DNA of 16,461 nucleotides from CAYRVX01 sp964642165 (GCA_964642165.1 CAZXOC010000164.1:1-16461), one strand, 5' to 3'. Positions 7,717-14,992 are shown, counted from the stretch's first letter. A program made the numbers and translations. Notes: generated by a model from the sequence alone, not told the origin.

Positions 7717-10611
7717 CTACGGTTCCTTCTCGGCGACGGCCCCGAGGAACATGGTACCAAGGTTCCGCGGATCATAGAAGTACCGAGGCGCCCCCGACCA
7801 GCTCGACGCCTCGGCGCCCTGGGTGGCGTAGCGGGTGAAGTTCGCCCGCCAGAAGGGCGCCCGGCCGTCCGGGCCGAACGCCGCAAGCGGGATGGCCAAC
7901 TCGAGCGTCCAGGCGCCGTCCTGGCCCGCGATGGCGACGGCCGCCAGCGGCGACCACGGCTCGGTCCTGCCCAGCGGCGGCTCGCAGCCGATCCCGCGCT
8001 CGGCGATCAACACCCCGTTGGGCTTGACGATCACGTGGAGCAGGTCCTCCGGGCCCCGGGCCTTGCCGCCGGGATCGAAGAGCATCTCCACCAGGTCCTC
8101 CCCGCAGGCCATCAACTGCTCGTAGTTCACCCGGTTGTTGGGGTGCTTGACCACGCCCGAGGGGTTCGGCTCCTCGCAGCGGAAGGCGATGTAGAGCGTC
8201 GCCTCGTCGCGGAGGAGGAAGACCATCGTCTGGCGCTTCGCCAGGCCGGCCCCCCGCCGCCCGCGCCGGCCGATCAGGCGGAAGCCTCGCGCCGTGTTGC
8301 CCACGCGCATCGGCCAGTCGTTCAGGAGCCCGTCGATTCGGGGGGGTTTCTTCGCCCGGCCGACGACGAGGAACGGCACGGCCGCCGGGACTTCGCGGTC
8401 GTCCTCGGCGTCCGATTGCAGGCGGATGGACAGGAGGGCCCTGCCGTCGGCGCCGGTGGGCAGGGGGGCGGGTCCCTCGGCCTCGAGGCGAGCGACCTTG
8501 CGCGACGCCGGTGGGACCTTTCCGATCGGCGCCCCGGCCAGCGCCGTCCAGTCGCGCGGCAGCCTGGCGAACCGGGCGTCGGCGTCCACGGCCCGCCCGA
8601 ACTGGTTGTACAGGTCCAGCAGGACCGTGACGCGGAGCCTCTCCGGCGGCGTGGTCTGCCTGCCGGGGGCCGGGGCGACCGTCGTGCGGACCTGCTCGAC
8701 CTTCAGCGTGCGCGTCTGCTCGGTGAGGCGCCGCCAGGCGAGGCGGTGCGCCAGCGTTTCCGTGCGTGCGGCGGCCTCGGGCGTGACGGCGGCCTGGACC
8801 TCCGCCGCGAGCACCCGGCGGGCGAGGACCCAGGTGGCCCCCTCGGGGGCCCACCCGTCGAGGCGGGCGTCGAGGTAGTTATCACCCGCGGCGGCCAGGC
8901 CGGCGTACCGGACCAGCGAGTTCATCGCGCCGTGGAGGATGCCCGGGCGCCGGCGCTTGCGGAGGATCCAGAGGTAGGCGATGTCCTGCAGCCCGCGGCG
9001 GAGGCGCTTGAGGCGGACCGACGGGAGGGGCTCGTCGAGACCGGCGATGCTGCCGGGGTAGAACAGCCGCGTCTCCGCCCCGGCCACCGGCGCGAACGGA
9101 TCGCCCGACCAGTGCAGCACGTTGGGCAGGAACAGGCCGCTGCACTGGTACTTCAGGGCGAACCACGGCACGGCGCGGACGTCGGCGGGCTTGGCGATGA
9201 GCCCCAGGGCGGGCAGGTAGGGCGGCGTGCCGGGCGCCAGCCAGACGCCGGGGAGGGGATGGTCGGTTCGGCCGGCCGAGGCCGCGACCGCCGGGTCCAG
9301 CGTCTCGGCGCGCGGCGCGAGGATGTCGATCAGGGCGCGGAAGCCCGCCGGGGCCTTCCAGCCCGACCGCGCGGGGGCCACCGGCGGGAGCTGGCAGAGG
9401 ATCGGCGTGTTGGGGTCGGCCCGGCGCGCCAGGGCGGCCAGCCGCGCGTGCGTCTCGTAGCCGCGCGGACCGCCCAGGTGGCGACACGGCCAGAGGAACG
9501 CCTGCCTGTCGGCCTTCAGGTCCCCGGCGAAGTGCTCGCGGCATGCCTTCAGCAGGGACCCGACGGTGCGGGCGTAGACGTCGGAAGACGCCCCGTCGTA
9601 GTACTGTGGGTTGGGCCAGTCCTGGCTGAACGGGATCGGCCACGCCGCCACGCCGATGCGGTCCTCGAACGCCGTGCCGGTCAGGTAGGGCCCGACGATC
9701 GCGTCGTAGTCGTCCCATTGCAGGCGGACGCCCCCGTCGTCCGTCCGCTTCATGATGGGGCGAATGCCCACGTCGAACAGGTCCACACGGTGTCGGTGGG
9801 CCAGGCGCATCAGCTTGCGGATCAGGAGCAGCCCGCGCCGGACCATCGGGCTGCCGCGGTCCAGGTAGACCGGCTCGAACGGCTTGCCGTTTCGCTTCAG
9901 GAAGTGGCGGAACAGCTCGCGGTGGTCGAAGCCCCCGATGGCGGGCACGGCCCGGGCGTCCGGCAGGACGAAGGCGTAGACCTCCGCCGCCAGCGTGACC
10001 TTCCAGTCCTTGTGGGTGCGGGACGAGGCCGTCAGCGTTCCGGCGTACTCGCCCGGCTCGGCGCCGCGCGGCACGGCGAGGTCGATCCAGACGGCCAGCC
10101 GGCCGTTCGGGTCCACGTCCAGGCCCGGGCCGCCGGGCGCCGTGTCGACGGGTACCAGCGGGTCGTACACCCCGGCCGGGGCCGGCACCGATTCCACCAG
10201 CCGAAGGTACCACGCCGGGTGGTCCCGGACCGTGATCGGCAGCATGCGGAAGGCCCGAACGCTCGCGGCGGGGAGCTTGGCTCCCTCGGCCGTCGTCAGG
10301 TCGCTCCACGACAGCTTGACGCCCTTGGCGCCGCCGGGGCCGGGATCGATCACGAGCTGGAAGCTGACCGTCTCGTTGGCGCCCGCGAAGAGCGAGATGC
10401 GGCGCTGCCGGGCGTCGAAGAGCGACGGGTCCTCCCGCGCGGTCGTCCGGTCGGTCAGGTGGACCATGTCGCCGGCGACCCAGGCGGGCAGGGGGTCCTT
10501 GGCCGGGCGGCCGAGGCCGAAGTCGAAGCGGATCGGCTTGCACCCGACGAGGAGGAGCGGCCCCACGGTCAGGAGCCAGCCCGCCGCTGTTCGATACGTC
10601 CGCATGGCCAT
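7717..10611 (-). CDS. GH123/DUF4091-like lipoprotein with C-terminal CBM9-like domain
   Basis: This is a 964-residue exported protein. A short signal peptide ends in the lipobox LLVGC (C24), indicating lipid anchoring. Residues about 45-215 form a beta-rich N-terminal domain like that of GH123 proteins. About 225-560 resembles the DUF4091/GH123 TIM barrel: QWDDYDAIVGPYLTGTAFED (298-317), GLFLPNVLHWSGDPF (492-506), then LFYPGSIAGLDEPLPSVRLK and the RLRRGLQDIAYLWIL helix. About 740-960 looks like a CBM9/DOMON beta-sandwich (PPRIDGLLNDWP, ATLYIAFRCEEPN, LELAIPLAAFG). GH123 enzymes are beta-N-acetylgalactosaminidases, but the acidic motif expected near residues 374-386 reads WPCRHLGGPRGYE here, so activity is doubtful. 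The ATG at 10611 lies seven bases after a -10 box; ATG 10605 is an alternative. It probably heads the operon with the unknown gene and pabB. Confidence 0.8.
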   Translation of the reverse strand: MAMRTYRTAAGWLLTVGPLLLVGCKPIRFDFGLGRPAKDPLPAWVAGDMVHLTDRTTAREDPSLFDARQRRISLFAGANETVSFQLVIDPGPGGAKGVKLSWSDLTTAEGAKLPAASVRAFRMLPITVRDHPAWYLRLVESVPAPAGVYDPLVPVDTAPGGPGLDVDPNGRLAVWIDLAVPRGAEPGEYAGTLTASSRTHKDWKVTLAAEVYAFVLPDARAVPAIGGFDHRELFRHFLKRNGKPFEPVYLDRGSPMVRRGLLLIRKLMRLAHRHRVDLFDVGIRPIMKRTDDGGVRLQWDDYDAIVGPYLTGTAFEDRIGVAAWPIPFSQDWPNPQYYDGASSDVYARTVGSLLKACREHFAGDLKADRQAFLWPCRHLGGPRGYETHARLAALARRADPNTPILCQLPPVAPARSGWKAPAGFRALIDILAPRAETLDPAVAASAGRTDHPLPGVWLAPGTPPYLPALGLIAKPADVRAVPWFALKYQCSGLFLPNVLHWSGDPFAPVAGAETRLFYPGSIAGLDEPLPSVRLKRLRRGLQDIAYLWILRKRRRPGILHGAMNSLVRYAGLAAAGDNYLDARLDGWAPEGATWVLARRVLAAEVQAAVTPEAAARTETLAHRLAWRRLTEQTRTLKVEQVRTTVAPAPGRQTTPPERLRVTVLLDLYNQFGRAVDADARFARLPRDWTALAGAPIGKVPPASRKVARLEAEGPAPLPTGADGRALLSIRLQSDAEDDREVPAAVPFLVVGRAKKPPRIDGLLNDWPMRVGNTARGFRLIGRRGRRGAGLAKRQTMVFLLRDEATLYIAFRCEEPNPSGVVKHPNNRVNYEQLMACGEDLVEMLFDPGGKARGPEDLLHVIVKPNGVLIAERGIGCEPPLGRTEPWSPLAAVAIAGQDGAWTLELAIPLAAFGPDGRAPFWRANFTRYATQGAEASSWSGAPRYFYDPRNLGTMFLGAVAEKEP

Positions 10612-10618
10612 TGTGGCG

Positions 10619-10647
10619 ATTGTAGCGGCTGGCTCTTCGCAGGCCAA
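10619..10647 (-). promoter_or_regulatory. putative promoter of the GH123-like lipoprotein gene, leaderless
   Basis: On the minus strand TTGGCC (10647-10642) is spaced exactly 17 bases from TACAAT (10624-10619), a near-consensus -10 box. The ATG at 10611 begins eight bases after the -10, at the expected transcription start, and no Shine-Dalgarno sequence precedes it. The arrangement implies a leaderless mRNA. This is the best promoter match in the window. Confidence 0.6.
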
Positions 10648-10655
10648 GTCGGCGT

Positions 10656-10671
10656 GGCGCGTCGGCGCGTC
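10656..10671. repeat. tandem 8-bp repeat in the divergent promoter region
   Basis: GGCGCGTC occurs twice head to tail (10656-10663 and 10664-10671), with related partial copies on both sides. It sits between the two divergent promoters and could be a regulator site, but low sequence complexity at high GC is an equally good explanation. Confidence 0.25.
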
Positions 10672-10703
10672 GGTGCGGCCGGGGCGCTCGAGCCGGAAAA
10701 CGC

Positions 10704-10732
10704 GTGAAACCGGCGTTCGTTTGCCCGTTAAT
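10704..10732 (+). promoter_or_regulatory. putative promoter of the DUF58 gene, leaderless
   Basis: GTGAAA (10704-10709, four of six -35 consensus positions) lies 17 bases before GTTAAT (10727-10732, four of six -10 positions). The ATG at 10739 follows after six bases. The GGGG just before the ATG is too close to serve as a normal ribosome-binding site. The lowest-GC stretch of the divergent region is here. Confidence 0.4.
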
Positions 10733-10738
10733 GGGGTC

Positions 10739-11638
10739 ATGGCCGCGCGGCGAGACGAGCTGTTCGACGACGAGTTCCTCTCGCGGCTCCAGCAGTTGCA
10801 CCTGATCGCCAAGCGCCTGACCGCCCGCGGCGCCGGGGGGGCGCGCCGCAGCCGGCGCATGGGCGACGGGCTGGAGTTCGCCGACCATCGGTCGTACGCG
10901 CCGGGCGACGACATCCGCTTCATTGACTGGCCGTACTACGCCCGGATGGAGAAGCTGCTGCTGCGGCTGTTCCACGAGCGCAGCGAGGCCGACGTGGTCC
11001 TGCTGGTGGACAGTTCGGCCTCGATGGCGCCGGGCGGGGCGATGGGGAAGTTCGACTACGCCCTCCAGGCGGCGGCGGCCCTGGCGTTCGTGGCGATGGG
11101 CGGCCTGGAACGCGTGGTGGTCCAGCCGTTCGCCGGCGAGCCGGGCGAGGCGCTGCACACCGGCCGCAATCGCGGGCAGATCCTCGAGGTGCTGGACTTC
11201 CTTGCCGGCCTGAAGCCCGGCGGGCCCACGCGCCTGCGCCGGTGCGTCGGGCGCTTCGCCCGCCGCCTCGACGCGCCGGCGACCGTGATGCTGCTCAGCG
11301 ACCTGCTGGACTGCGGCGACGAGTTGTCCGACGCGCTGGCGGAGCTTCGCGTCCGGCGGTGCGACGTGACCGTCCTGCACGTCTACTCGCCGCTGGACGC
11401 CGAGCCCGACCTGTCGGGCCCCATCCGGCTCGAGCAGGCCGAAACCGCCGAGGGCCTGCTCCTCAACGCCACCGAGGCGGTCCGGGAGAGCTACCGGCAC
11501 CGGTGGGAGGAGTTCCGCACCGGCCTGGCGCGGGTCGCGATGTCGCGCGGCGCGACGTACGTGGCCGCCGCCTCCGACGTGCCCTTCGAGCAGCTCGTGC
11601 TGCAGACGCTTCGCCAGGCGGGCGTGCTGTCGGGTTGA
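10739..11638 (+). CDS. DUF58 / von Willebrand A-like protein
   Basis: This is a 299-residue soluble DUF58 protein. The family signature GLEFADHRSYAPGDDIRFIDWPYYAR is visible as GLEFADHRSY (44-53) followed by the PGDDIR and IDW motifs (56-64) and AR at 68-69. A vWA-like fold follows with a metal-site DSSAS (D91-S95) and a later SDLLD (187-191). Such proteins usually work with MoxR-type AAA ATPases as metal-dependent adaptor or chaperone modules and often sit in MoxR-DUF58-Bat operons. Here no MoxR gene is adjacent: the upstream neighbour is divergent and the downstream neighbour is a large membrane protein. Its stop overlaps the ribosome-binding site of that next gene, so the two are almost certainly cotranslated. 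No transmembrane segments are visible, so it is the soluble form. The chosen ATG gives the usual family N-terminus; upstream in-frame sequence lies in the promoter region. Confidence 0.92.
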   Translation: MAARRDELFDDEFLSRLQQLHLIAKRLTARGAGGARRSRRMGDGLEFADHRSYAPGDDIRFIDWPYYARMEKLLLRLFHERSEADVVLLVDSSASMAPGGAMGKFDYALQAAAALAFVAMGGLERVVVQPFAGEPGEALHTGRNRGQILEVLDFLAGLKPGGPTRLRRCVGRFARRLDAPATVMLLSDLLDCGDELSDALAELRVRRCDVTVLHVYSPLDAEPDLSGPIRLEQAETAEGLLLNATEAVRESYRHRWEEFRTGLARVAMSRGATYVAAASDVPFEQLVLQTLRQAGVLSG

Positions 11639-11646
11639 GGAGCCGG

Positions 11647-14373
11647 ATGAAGCCCCTGCGAACGGCACTGCCGGTGGTCCTGATCGTCCTGGCCCCCATG
11701 GCGATGCTCTACCCGCTGTGGCGCCATCCCACCTCCGCGGGCGAGGACGACGTGATCTACTACTACCCGCTGCGGAAGATGGTCGGCGAGTCCCTGCGCG
11801 AGGGTCGCTGGCCGCTGGAGAACTGGTACGAGGCGACGGGCATGCCGCTGATGGCCGACCCGCAGTCGGCCGTGATGTACCCCCCGACGTGGCTGTTCGC
11901 CGCGCTGCCGGCGAAGCTCGCGTACAGTCTGACGCTGTTCCTGGCATTCTCGCTGGCCGGCGGGGGGGCGTGGCTTTACCTGCGGCGGCTGGGGCTGATG
12001 CGCCCCGCCGCGTGCTTCGGCGCGACGGCGTTCATGTTCTGCGGCTTCCTCGTCGGCCACCGGGTCCACTGGTCGATCCTCCACGCGGGGGCCTACCTGC
12101 CCTGGGGGCTGTGGTGCATCGAGCTGCTGCGGCGCCGGCCGTTGGCGGCCTTCGGGTGGATGGTGCCGACGGCCTTCCTGATGATCGCGGCCGGGCACTG
12201 GCCGACGGGCATCCACGTGGGGCTCATCTGGGTGGCGTACCTGCTGCTCCGCGGCCGGCCGTTGGGACGCTCGCTGCTGATCGCCGCGGCGGCGATGGTC
12301 CTGGCAGCCGCGGTGATGGCTCCACAGATTGACGCGACGCGTCACCTGCTGACGGCGGCGACGCGGAACCGGATCGGCTACGCCACGGCCGGGGAGAACA
12401 GCTTCTTCCCCGCCTCGGGCGTGCTGGCGCTGTTCCCGTTCCTCTTCGGCTCGCGGACGCCGAACCTCTTTTCGCAGAGCTGGTGGGGGCCGTGGCACCT
12501 CTGCGAGACGTTGGGGTACGTCGGATTGGCGACGCTGGTGCTGGCGGGCAGCGCGGTCTGGGCCCTGGTCCGCAGGCGCAAGAAGGGAGAAGCCTCGTCG
12601 GACGGCGAGGTTCCCCGGGATGCCGGCCCTTCGGCTTCGGCGACGGACGTGTCGGCGCTTCGTCCGCTGGTGCGGGCGTGGACGTGGATCGGCATCGGCG
12701 CGGGTCTCTTCATGCTGGGCTACTACCTGCCGACCTATCGCCTGATCCACCTGCTGCCGGTCCTGGGGGTGGTGCGCTGCCCCGCGCGGATGCTGCTGGC
12801 GGCGGACATGGCCCTGGCGACGCTGGCGGCCGTCGCCGTGCACCTGCTGGCGACGAAGGCCGCGCCCGGCGGCCCCGCCGAGCGCGTCGCGCGCCTGCGC
12901 GGCTGCGTCCTTCGAGGCGCGACGCGCGTCCTGCCGGTCGCGATGCTCGCGACGCTGCTGGTGGTCGCCGCCGCGGGGGCCCTGGCCGTCGCCTTCCTCG
13001 GCGGGGAGCTGCCGTTCTTCCAGGGCGGCGCCGGCTGGCAGGCCCTCAAGGCGGTGGTGCCGCCCAAACTGTCCGTGTGGATGCCTCTCCTCCTGGCCGC
13101 GGCGACGATCGCCACCCTCCTCTTCTGGCTGAAGGCCCCGCGTCGCCGGGCGGGCGCGCTGGTCGGCCTGCTGCTGGTCGACCTGTTCTTCGTCACGCGG
13201 TTCGTGGACGTGCCCGGTGCCGGTCGCGTGGCCCCCGACCCCGAGGTCTCTCCGGCGGCCGAGTGGCTCCGAAAGCACGGCGCGCCCAACGGATCGTGTC
13301 GCGTGTTGGGCATCGGCGACAGCTACCATGACCGCGCCGCCGAGCTGCTGCGCCCGAAGACGGCCCACGCCCTGGGCTTCGCCACGATCAACGCGTACGG
13401 CCCGTTCCAGGCGCCGGCCCACGCGCACCTGCTGAGCTTCCGCATCTTCGGGACGAACCGCGACTGGGCGTGGCTGATCCGCCGCAACCGGCTGCTGAGC
13501 GCGTACCACGTGCGGTATGTCCTGACGGCCCGCCGGGACGTGCGTGACGTGCTGGAGTCGGTCCGCGTGCCGGCGGGGCCTGCCCCGCCCGATGGGCCCA
13601 ACCTGCTCAAGGCCGACTGGCGGCTGGACCTGGCGGACATCCGGGACGGCGTGCTGCATCTCCGCACGCCCGTGCTGTGGTGGCTGTCGAAGGCGGAGCA
13701 GCCCGTCCGCCTGAAAGCCGGGGCGATCTACCGCATCGCCCTCGATGCGCGCGCGCCGGATGGCGGGGCCGCCAACTTCCTGCGAGCCGAGATCCACAAC
13801 GACGAGTGGCGCCTTGCGTGGGACCGGAAGGACCCGCTTGGCCTGATGGCCCACGAGGAACAGATCGGCGAGGAGTGGCGGCACTTCGAGTGGACGCTCC
13901 AGATGCCCGACGACCTGGCCGGCGAGGCGCTGTTTCGCGTCTTCACGATGAGCGAGCGGCCGGTCGAGGTGCGGAACGTCTCGCTGCGCGAGAGCCGCTG
14001 GCCCGGGCCCGCCGACGCCACGGACCTTCCGGAGCCCGGCGAACCGGTCTACCGCCTGGTGGCGGAGCTTGCGGCCGTCGATCCGGCCGATCCCCCGGTG
14101 GCGATCTACGAGAACCTCGCCAACCTCGCCGTCGCCCGCGAGGACGGCACGCTCGTGGGCGCCCGGGACATGCCCGTCGCCACGTCGGCCGAGATCGAGC
14201 GCCTCAAGTGGCCTCGTGCCCAGGAGGACCTGTACCAGGACCCGCCCCGGGTGGGGATCGTCTCCGCCGGCAATCCGCGGCGCATGCTGTGGCTGCTCAG
14301 CGTGCCGGCGGGGGGGCTGTACGTGATCCTGCTGTGGGTCCTGCGGGCGGCGAGGCGGCGGCGAAGGGCGTAG
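11647..14373 (+). CDS. YfhO-like polytopic membrane protein with C-terminal sandwich domain
   Basis: This 908-residue protein has roughly eleven to thirteen membrane helices: one near residues 7-24, a set from about 92 to 310, more at 343-400 and 428-515, and one near the C-terminus (880-899) before an Arg-rich tail. The first loop carries an acidic GEDDVIYYYPL (32-42) and DPQSAVMYPPTWLF (71-84), as in YfhO-type and GT-C glycosyltransferase-like proteins. VAIYENLANL (818-827) corresponds to the YfhO 'YEN-x-x-xLPRAF' motif, although the LPRAF part is degenerate. Residues about 650-785 look like a jelly-roll carbohydrate-binding fold in the exported part. YfhO members are implicated in glycosylating cell-surface polymers in Gram-positives; the function here is inferred only. 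The ATG is preceded by GAGGAG (11637-11642), which overlaps the DUF58 stop. Confidence 0.8.
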   Translation: MKPLRTALPVVLIVLAPMAMLYPLWRHPTSAGEDDVIYYYPLRKMVGESLREGRWPLENWYEATGMPLMADPQSAVMYPPTWLFAALPAKLAYSLTLFLAFSLAGGGAWLYLRRLGLMRPAACFGATAFMFCGFLVGHRVHWSILHAGAYLPWGLWCIELLRRRPLAAFGWMVPTAFLMIAAGHWPTGIHVGLIWVAYLLLRGRPLGRSLLIAAAAMVLAAAVMAPQIDATRHLLTAATRNRIGYATAGENSFFPASGVLALFPFLFGSRTPNLFSQSWWGPWHLCETLGYVGLATLVLAGSAVWALVRRRKKGEASSDGEVPRDAGPSASATDVSALRPLVRAWTWIGIGAGLFMLGYYLPTYRLIHLLPVLGVVRCPARMLLAADMALATLAAVAVHLLATKAAPGGPAERVARLRGCVLRGATRVLPVAMLATLLVVAAAGALAVAFLGGELPFFQGGAGWQALKAVVPPKLSVWMPLLLAAATIATLLFWLKAPRRRAGALVGLLLVDLFFVTRFVDVPGAGRVAPDPEVSPAAEWLRKHGAPNGSCRVLGIGDSYHDRAAELLRPKTAHALGFATINAYGPFQAPAHAHLLSFRIFGTNRDWAWLIRRNRLLSAYHVRYVLTARRDVRDVLESVRVPAGPAPPDGPNLLKADWRLDLADIRDGVLHLRTPVLWWLSKAEQPVRLKAGAIYRIALDARAPDGGAANFLRAEIHNDEWRLAWDRKDPLGLMAHEEQIGEEWRHFEWTLQMPDDLAGEALFRVFTMSERPVEVRNVSLRESRWPGPADATDLPEPGEPVYRLVAELAAVDPADPPVAIYENLANLAVAREDGTLVGARDMPVATSAEIERLKWPRAQEDLYQDPPRVGIVSAGNPRRMLWLLSVPAGGLYVILLWVLRAARRRRRA

Positions 14374-14375
14374 GG

Positions 14376-14417
14376 CCTCGGCTGCGCCCGCCGAGCGCCC
14401 GGAAGGGCGTGCCGAGG
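14376..14417 (+). terminator. hairpin after the YfhO-like gene
   Basis: CCTCGGC (14376-14382) pairs with GCCGAGG (14411-14417), and inside it CGCCC (14396-14400) and GGGCG (14405-14409) form a perfect stem around a GGAA tetraloop. This stacked structure begins three bases after the stop codon. A short T-run (14434-14437) comes only 16 bases later, so it is at best an imperfect intrinsic terminator separating this unit from the Hsp20 promoter. Confidence 0.45.
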
Positions 14418-14427
14418 GCGATCCGGT

Positions 14428-14456
14428 CTGGCCTTTTGTGTTCTGCGCGGTAGAAT
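14428..14456 (+). promoter_or_regulatory. putative promoter of the hsp20-lon operon
   Basis: CTGGCC (14428-14433) is spaced 17 bases from TAGAAT (14451-14456), a strong -10 match. The -35 resembles the TTGGCC found upstream of the lipoprotein gene. Transcription would begin near 14463, giving a leader of about 103 bases. I see no CIRCE inverted repeat (HrcA operator) around it. An ATG at 14455 in frame with Hsp20 lies inside the -10 and is unlikely to be used. Confidence 0.5.
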
Positions 14457-14462
14457 GCGGCT

Positions 14463-14565
14463 ACCATATCTGTTGAAGTCTCAGGCGAAGGCAGTCCGGC
14501 TGGGTCTGGCACCGGGCGAGTGGGTGTCCATGCCGAGCTGCACGTGCCTCGAAAGGGGTACCGTC
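14463..14565 (+). other. predicted 5' leader of hsp20-lon
   Basis: This is an untranslated region of about 103 bases if the promoter call is right. The ribosome-binding site AAAGGGG (14552-14558) is partly contained in a tiny stem, CCT-CGAA-AGG (14547-14556). An in-frame ATG at 14530 lacks a ribosome-binding site. No known riboswitch or ROSE element is recognisable. Confidence 0.3.
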
Positions 14566-14985
14566 ATGGCCAACGTGTTGTCTGCGGCGGAAGAGGACAA
14601 GTTCACCTCCATGGGCCGGCAGATGGGCAAGTGGATGGACCAGGTGCTGGGTCCGGCCTACCATCACTACTGCCACGCCGACACCTGGAAGCCGGCGATC
14701 AACCTCTGCGAACACGAGACGCACTACTGCGTGATCGTGGACCTGGCGGGGGTGAAGCCCGACGAGATCGACCTCCGGGCCGAGGAGGGGGCCCTGATCC
14801 TCGCGGGCGAGCGCGCGATGCCCGCCGAACCGCACGAGAAGGGGGACGTCCGCCTGCACCTGATGGAGATCGACCACGGGCGGTTCCAGCGGGCCGTCGA
14901 GCTGCCCAAGGGGGTGGACATCGACGCCATCGAGGCCTTCTACCGCAACGGATACCTCTGGGTCCGCATCCCCAAGACCACCTGA
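14566..14985 (+). CDS. Hsp20/alpha-crystallin family small heat-shock protein
   Basis: This is a 139-residue ATP-independent holdase. Its alpha-crystallin domain spans about residues 40-136: WKPAINLCEHETHYCVIVDL (41-60), then AGVKPDEIDLRAEEGALILAGER (61-83), the GRFQRAVELPKGVD strand region (105-118) and the closing NGYLWVRIPK (128-137), equivalent to the family G-x-L-x-V-x-x-PK signature. The N-terminal arm is short, and the usual C-terminal I/V-x-I/V oligomerisation tail is missing because the protein ends two residues after PK. Residues 33-55 are unusually rich in His and Cys (H33, H34, C36, H37, C48, H50, H53, C55). The ATG at 14566 is chosen for its AAAGGGG ribosome-binding site; longer in-frame starts reach into the promoter. 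lon starts seven bases after the stop, so both are one stress operon. Confidence 0.93.
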   Translation: MANVLSAAEEDKFTSMGRQMGKWMDQVLGPAYHHYCHADTWKPAINLCEHETHYCVIVDLAGVKPDEIDLRAEEGALILAGERAMPAEPHEKGDVRLHLMEIDHGRFQRAVELPKGVDIDAIEAFYRNGYLWVRIPKTT

Positions 14986-14992
14986 GGGCGGC

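Noticed and set aside
5019..7886. 955-residue minus-strand open frame
   Set aside because: It runs through pabB and the unknown gene in another frame and shows no family motif; it is a high-GC shadow.
7660..10707. 1015-residue plus-strand open frame opposite the lipoprotein gene
   Set aside because: It is antisense to a gene with a signal peptide, lipobox and recognisable domains; its composition is repetitive Arg/Gly/Val and no start site is supported.
10612..10923. 104-residue upstream extension of the GH123-like lipoprotein
   Set aside because: It would overlap the DUF58 gene and the promoters, and would bury the signal peptide and lipobox internally.
8882..11947. 1021-residue minus-strand open frame spanning the divergent promoter region
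   Set aside because: It would overlap two opposite-facing real genes and both promoters, with no recognisable domain.
11491..13884. 797-residue minus-strand frame opposite the YfhO-like gene
   Set aside because: Gln/Arg/His-rich antisense translation of a hydrophobic gene, typical of a shadow frame.
14420..14460. Sigma-54 promoter (GG-N10-GC) before hsp20
   Set aside because: A TGGCC is present, but the GC element falls at the wrong spacing, and a good -10 TAGAAT explains the site better.
14455..14565. 37-codon N-terminal extension of Hsp20
   Set aside because: The ATG at 14455 lies inside the TAGAAT -10 box and has no ribosome-binding site, whereas ATG 14566 has AAAGGGG upstream and gives a normal family N-terminus.
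14374..14565. CIRCE element for HrcA control of the heat-shock operon
   Set aside because: No TTAGCACTC/GAGTGCTAA inverted repeat is present in the leader or promoter.
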